Under the pieces are notes generated by a model that saw only the letters and a list, made by a program, of their open reading frames with translations, was not told where the DNA came from and did not search any database. The translations under genes and the position numbers were made by a program. A stretch of 9,583 nucleotides of DNA from contig PLEQ01000351.1 of assembly GCA_003136475.1 (NCBI GenBank), positions 1,705 through 11,287 of the forward strand, written 5' to 3'. Positions 7,054 to 9,583 of this stretch are shown here, piece by piece. Numbering within the stretch: position 1 is the stretch's first letter; every line of letters starts with the position of its first letter. The DNA comes from Deltaproteobacteria bacterium. GTDB lineage: Bacteria > Bdellovibrionota_B > Oligoflexia > Oligoflexales > Bog-1112.

Positions 7054-8442
7054 ATGCTTGACGCGTTTTACAAATTTGCCAGTCCCCAATTGAAGAAGCT
7101 ACACAGTGGTAAAGTTCGAGAAAGCTACCGACTCGACGCCCAACACCGGCTTTTGGTCGCAACCGATCGTCTATCGTGTTTCGATCGCATATTACCGCGC
7201 TCATTTTTAGGCAAAGGCACTGTTCTCACCCAGATGGCCGCAGAGTGGTTCCATCTGACGAAAACGATTGTGCCCAATCATTTCGTAAAAACGGTGGCGC
7301 CGAATATCACCATGGTACGGGAAGCCCAACCCCTACCGGTGGAATTTATCGTCCGCCAATACCTGACGGGCTCGCTCTGGCGTGCCTATGAAAAGGGTGT
7401 TCGAAAAATTTCAGGTGTCGAACTGCCGGATGGTATGAAAAAAGATCAGAAATTTGCTCAAGCCATTCTCACACCAACGACCAAGGAAAAAGTGGATCGT
7501 CCCGTTTCTCCCGCAGAAATTATCGAACATGGCTGGGTGAGTCGCAATAACTATGACGCCATCGCTGAGATCGCTCTCAAACTCTTCGCCTATGGTCAAA
7601 GTGTCTGCCAAAGTCACGGCCTCAGTATGGTCGACACCAAGTACGAATTTGGTCTGATCGATGACGAAATCACTTTGATTGACGAAATCCATACCCCCGA
7701 CTGCTCGCGTTTCTGGTTGCTCGATAAGCGGGAAGCAGCCAATGAATCCCCATGGTTCGACAAAGAATACATTCGCCAATACTTGCTCGAAAACAAAAAT
7801 GACAATCTCGAGGTTCCCGACGCTATTCTCGCGGAAGCCAAACGACGCTATGAGTGGGTCTATCATCAACTCTTCGATCGCAGTCCGCATCAGTCCTCGA
7901 CTATCCCACTGGCGACCCAGACCTATTTTCACCTGGTCGAACAGAAAATTATCAAACCCGCCTACGTGGCTATTGTCATGGGTTCCAAAGAAGATTTGAG
8001 TTTTGCCCAACAAATCCGTGATCTTTTGCTGACGCACAACATCATGATCGACATGCACATTGTTTCCGCCCACAAAAATGGTGAACGGATCACCGAGCTT
8101 GCCCAAGAGTATAACGACTCTATAGAACCAGGCTGCGTCATTGCGGTTGCCGGTCGATCTAACGGTTTAGGCGGAGCGCTTTCGGCCAATCTCAATATTC
8201 CTGTGATCAACTGTCCACCCTTTAAAGATCGCACAGATATACAGTTGAATGTCTATTCCTCTCTTCTTATGCCATCGCAAGCTCCAGCGGTCACGGCTGT
8301 CTATCCCGAACAAGCTGCCAGCGCCGCTTTACGAGCTTTGAATCTCCCGCATCTGCGCACCCGTTTAACTGCGGATATCCAAAACATGAAACAGAAATTA
8401 CAGAAGGACGATGACGCCTTGCGCAGCGAGATTCTTCTATGA
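7054..8442 (+). CDS. Fused SAICAR synthetase (PurC) and class II AIR carboxylase (PurE)
   Basis: One 462-residue protein likely performs two consecutive steps: carboxylation of AIR to CAIR by its C-terminal domain, and ATP-dependent aspartate addition to give SAICAR by its N-terminal domain. PurC (about 12-275) shows GKVRESY (19-25), ATDRLSCFD (36-44), PLPVEFIVRQYLTGS (93-107), DTKYEFG (194-200) and DEIHTPDCSRFW (210-221). This is the longer yeast/plant/bacterial type. A linker (about 276-302) leads to PurE (303-440) with MGSKEDL (309-315), SAHKNGE (338-344), AVAGRSNGLGG (364-374) and NCPP (386-389). SAHK and AGRSNGLG mark class II PurE, which uses CO2 directly, unlike class I (SAHR, AGGAAHLPG), which needs PurK. 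The order matches animal PAICS. AGAGGA (7039-7044) lies nine bases before the ATG. Symbol left empty because it is a purC-purE fusion. Confidence 0.92.
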   Translation: MLDAFYKFASPQLKKLHSGKVRESYRLDAQHRLLVATDRLSCFDRILPRSFLGKGTVLTQMAAEWFHLTKTIVPNHFVKTVAPNITMVREAQPLPVEFIVRQYLTGSLWRAYEKGVRKISGVELPDGMKKDQKFAQAILTPTTKEKVDRPVSPAEIIEHGWVSRNNYDAIAEIALKLFAYGQSVCQSHGLSMVDTKYEFGLIDDEITLIDEIHTPDCSRFWLLDKREAANESPWFDKEYIRQYLLENKNDNLEVPDAILAEAKRRYEWVYHQLFDRSPHQSSTIPLATQTYFHLVEQKIIKPAYVAIVMGSKEDLSFAQQIRDLLLTHNIMIDMHIVSAHKNGERITELAQEYNDSIEPGCVIAVAGRSNGLGGALSANLNIPVINCPPFKDRTDIQLNVYSSLLMPSQAPAVTAVYPEQAASAALRALNLPHLRTRLTADIQNMKQKLQKDDDALRSEILL

Positions 8443-9583
8443 GAATTGCAGTGATTGGCTCCGGTGCCCGTGAGCACGCGTTGACGTGGTCCTTAAGTGA
8501 CAAAGGTCGCAATGAAGTCTGGGCTCTGCCAGGTAATGCCGGCTGCGTGCGCAGCGCCCCGATTGCAATCGATGATTTCAATGGCATAGAAAATTTCTGC
8601 CGGCTGCACGCTATTGAGCTGGTTGTAGTTGGCCAAGAGCAAGCCCTGGCTCTCGGAATTCAAAATTTCCTGACCCAAAAAGGTTTTTGCGTCTTCGGTC
8701 CGTCCCGAGAAGCCTCCCGCTTAGAAGCTTCTAAAATTTGGGCCAAGCACTTCATGCATAAATACTCCGTTCATACCGCACCCTTCGCAATTGCCAAGAC
8801 CGTGCATGAAGCCGAACTCGCTATTTCGCAAATGCACGGTGACTGCGTCATCAAATGGGACGGCCTCGCGGCAGGCAAAGGCGTATCTGTTTGTCATAAC
8901 GCACAAGAAGCGCAGACTGCGTTTAGCGAACTGCTCGGTCGCTTCTCTTCAACTGAATTTGTGATCGAAAAAAGACTTGAGGGTCATGAGCTTTCGGTCT
9001 TTGCCATTACGAATGGTGAGCAGTATACCTTGCTTCCAGCAGCCAAAGACTATAAGCGCGCCTATGACGGGGATCTAGGTCCCAATACCGGAGGCATGGG
9101 GGCCGTGAGCTGCGATAGCCTACTGGATGAAACCCTACGCTTAAAAATTGAAAAACGCATCATAAAACCAACTCTTGCCGGTCTGAAAAAAGAGCAGATC
9201 CCCTACATCGGCTTTCTTTACTTCGGACTCATGATCAGCGAGGGGGAACCCTTTCTCTTGGAATACAATGTGCGTCTCGGTGATCCCGAAAGCTCAGCTG
9301 TGCTGCCGCGTCTGCAAAGCTCGCTAGCGGAACTCATCACAGCTTGCCTTGAACACTCCCTCGATAAAGTTGAACTGAAGATAGACCCCCGACCCTGTGT
9401 CAATGTTGTCCTAGCTGCCAAAGGTTATCCTCGCATCTTTGAAACTGGACTCCCCATACCGCATTGTGAGCAACTTGCTAAAGACCTCCTGCTTTTTCAG
9501 GCTAGCACCTACCAAGAAGGCTCACGTCTACTCACGAATGGTGGACGTATCTTAAATTGCGCAGCCTTGGGGCAGACTCTCGA
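8439..9583 (+). CDS. purD: Phosphoribosylamine-glycine ligase (GAR synthetase) PurD, 3' end beyond window
   Basis: PurD joins 5-phosphoribosylamine to glycine with ATP to form GAR, step 2 of the pathway. The visible 381 codons have no stop; the family is usually about 420-430 residues, so some 40-50 are missing at the right edge. Motifs include GSGAREHAL (7-15), PGNAG (31-35), IKWDGLAAGKG (138-148) where I expect KADGLAAGKG, PAAKDYKR (200-207), GPNTGGMGA (214-222), EYNVRLGDPE (275-284) and NGGRIL (367-372). The ATP-grasp core is therefore present. The usual GPE.PL at the end of the first domain reads GQEQAL (65-70), another departure. The ATG overlaps the purC-purE stop as ATGA. Only a weak GCGAG-like ribosome site precedes it, so expression probably depends on translational coupling. 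Confidence 0.94.
   Translation, partial: MRIAVIGSGAREHALTWSLSDKGRNEVWALPGNAGCVRSAPIAIDDFNGIENFCRLHAIELVVVGQEQALALGIQNFLTQKGFCVFGPSREASRLEASKIWAKHFMHKYSVHTAPFAIAKTVHEAELAISQMHGDCVIKWDGLAAGKGVSVCHNAQEAQTAFSELLGRFSSTEFVIEKRLEGHELSVFAITNGEQYTLLPAAKDYKRAYDGDLGPNTGGMGAVSCDSLLDETLRLKIEKRIIKPTLAGLKKEQIPYIGFLYFGLMISEGEPFLLEYNVRLGDPESSAVLPRLQSSLAELITACLEHSLDKVELKIDPRPCVNVVLAAKGYPRIFETGLPIPHCEQLAKDLLLFQASTYQEGSRLLTNGGRILNCAALGQTL

Noticed and set aside
7411..8106. 231-residue minus-strand open frame inside the purC-purE fusion
   Set aside because: It is antisense to a well-supported gene with clear motifs and has no recognisable domain; long antisense frames are expected by chance at this composition.

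Overview
The window carries a bacterial de novo purine (IMP) biosynthesis operon on the + strand, running from about 578 to beyond the right edge. Base composition is roughly even and genes are densely packed. Enzyme types (PurSL-type FGAM synthase with a separate PurQ, plus a fused PurC-PurE) suggest a Gram-negative bacterium, perhaps from a deltaproteobacterial or Bdellovibrio-like lineage. That placement is low confidence and rests on remembered family patterns only.

Layout: 1-577 is an upstream region with a GC-rich hairpin at the left edge, one possible small hypothetical ORF (to 419), and a candidate promoter/leader for the operon. Then follow purM (578-1678), purL interrupted by one in-frame amber codon (1692-3446 and 3447-4658), purQ (4655-5440), purH (5441-7039), a purC-purE fusion (7054-8442) and purD (8439 to the edge, 3' end missing). 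Junctions are tight: two ATGA stop/start overlaps, one stop directly abutting a start, and two gaps of 13-14 nt with Shine-Dalgarno sites. This is what one polycistronic, translationally coupled transcript would look like.

Together the products cover step 2 (PurD, GAR), step 4 (PurL+PurQ, FGAM), step 5 (PurM, AIR), steps 6 and 7 (PurE and PurC domains, CAIR and SAICAR) and steps 9 and 10 (PurH, FAICAR and IMP). PurF, PurN/PurT and PurB are not in the window. PurK should be unnecessary because the PurE domain is the class II, CO2-using type.

Two points deserve attention. First, an in-frame TAG splits purL at a position where I recall the family having tyrosine, with clean homology continuing on both sides. 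Second, the PurC-PurE fusion has the same domain order as animal PAICS, but its PurC half looks like the yeast/plant/bacterial type. Several enzymes (PurH, PurM, PurD) also deviate at usually invariant motifs while keeping the catalytic residues I could check. I saw no mobile element, tRNA, rRNA or CRISPR array.
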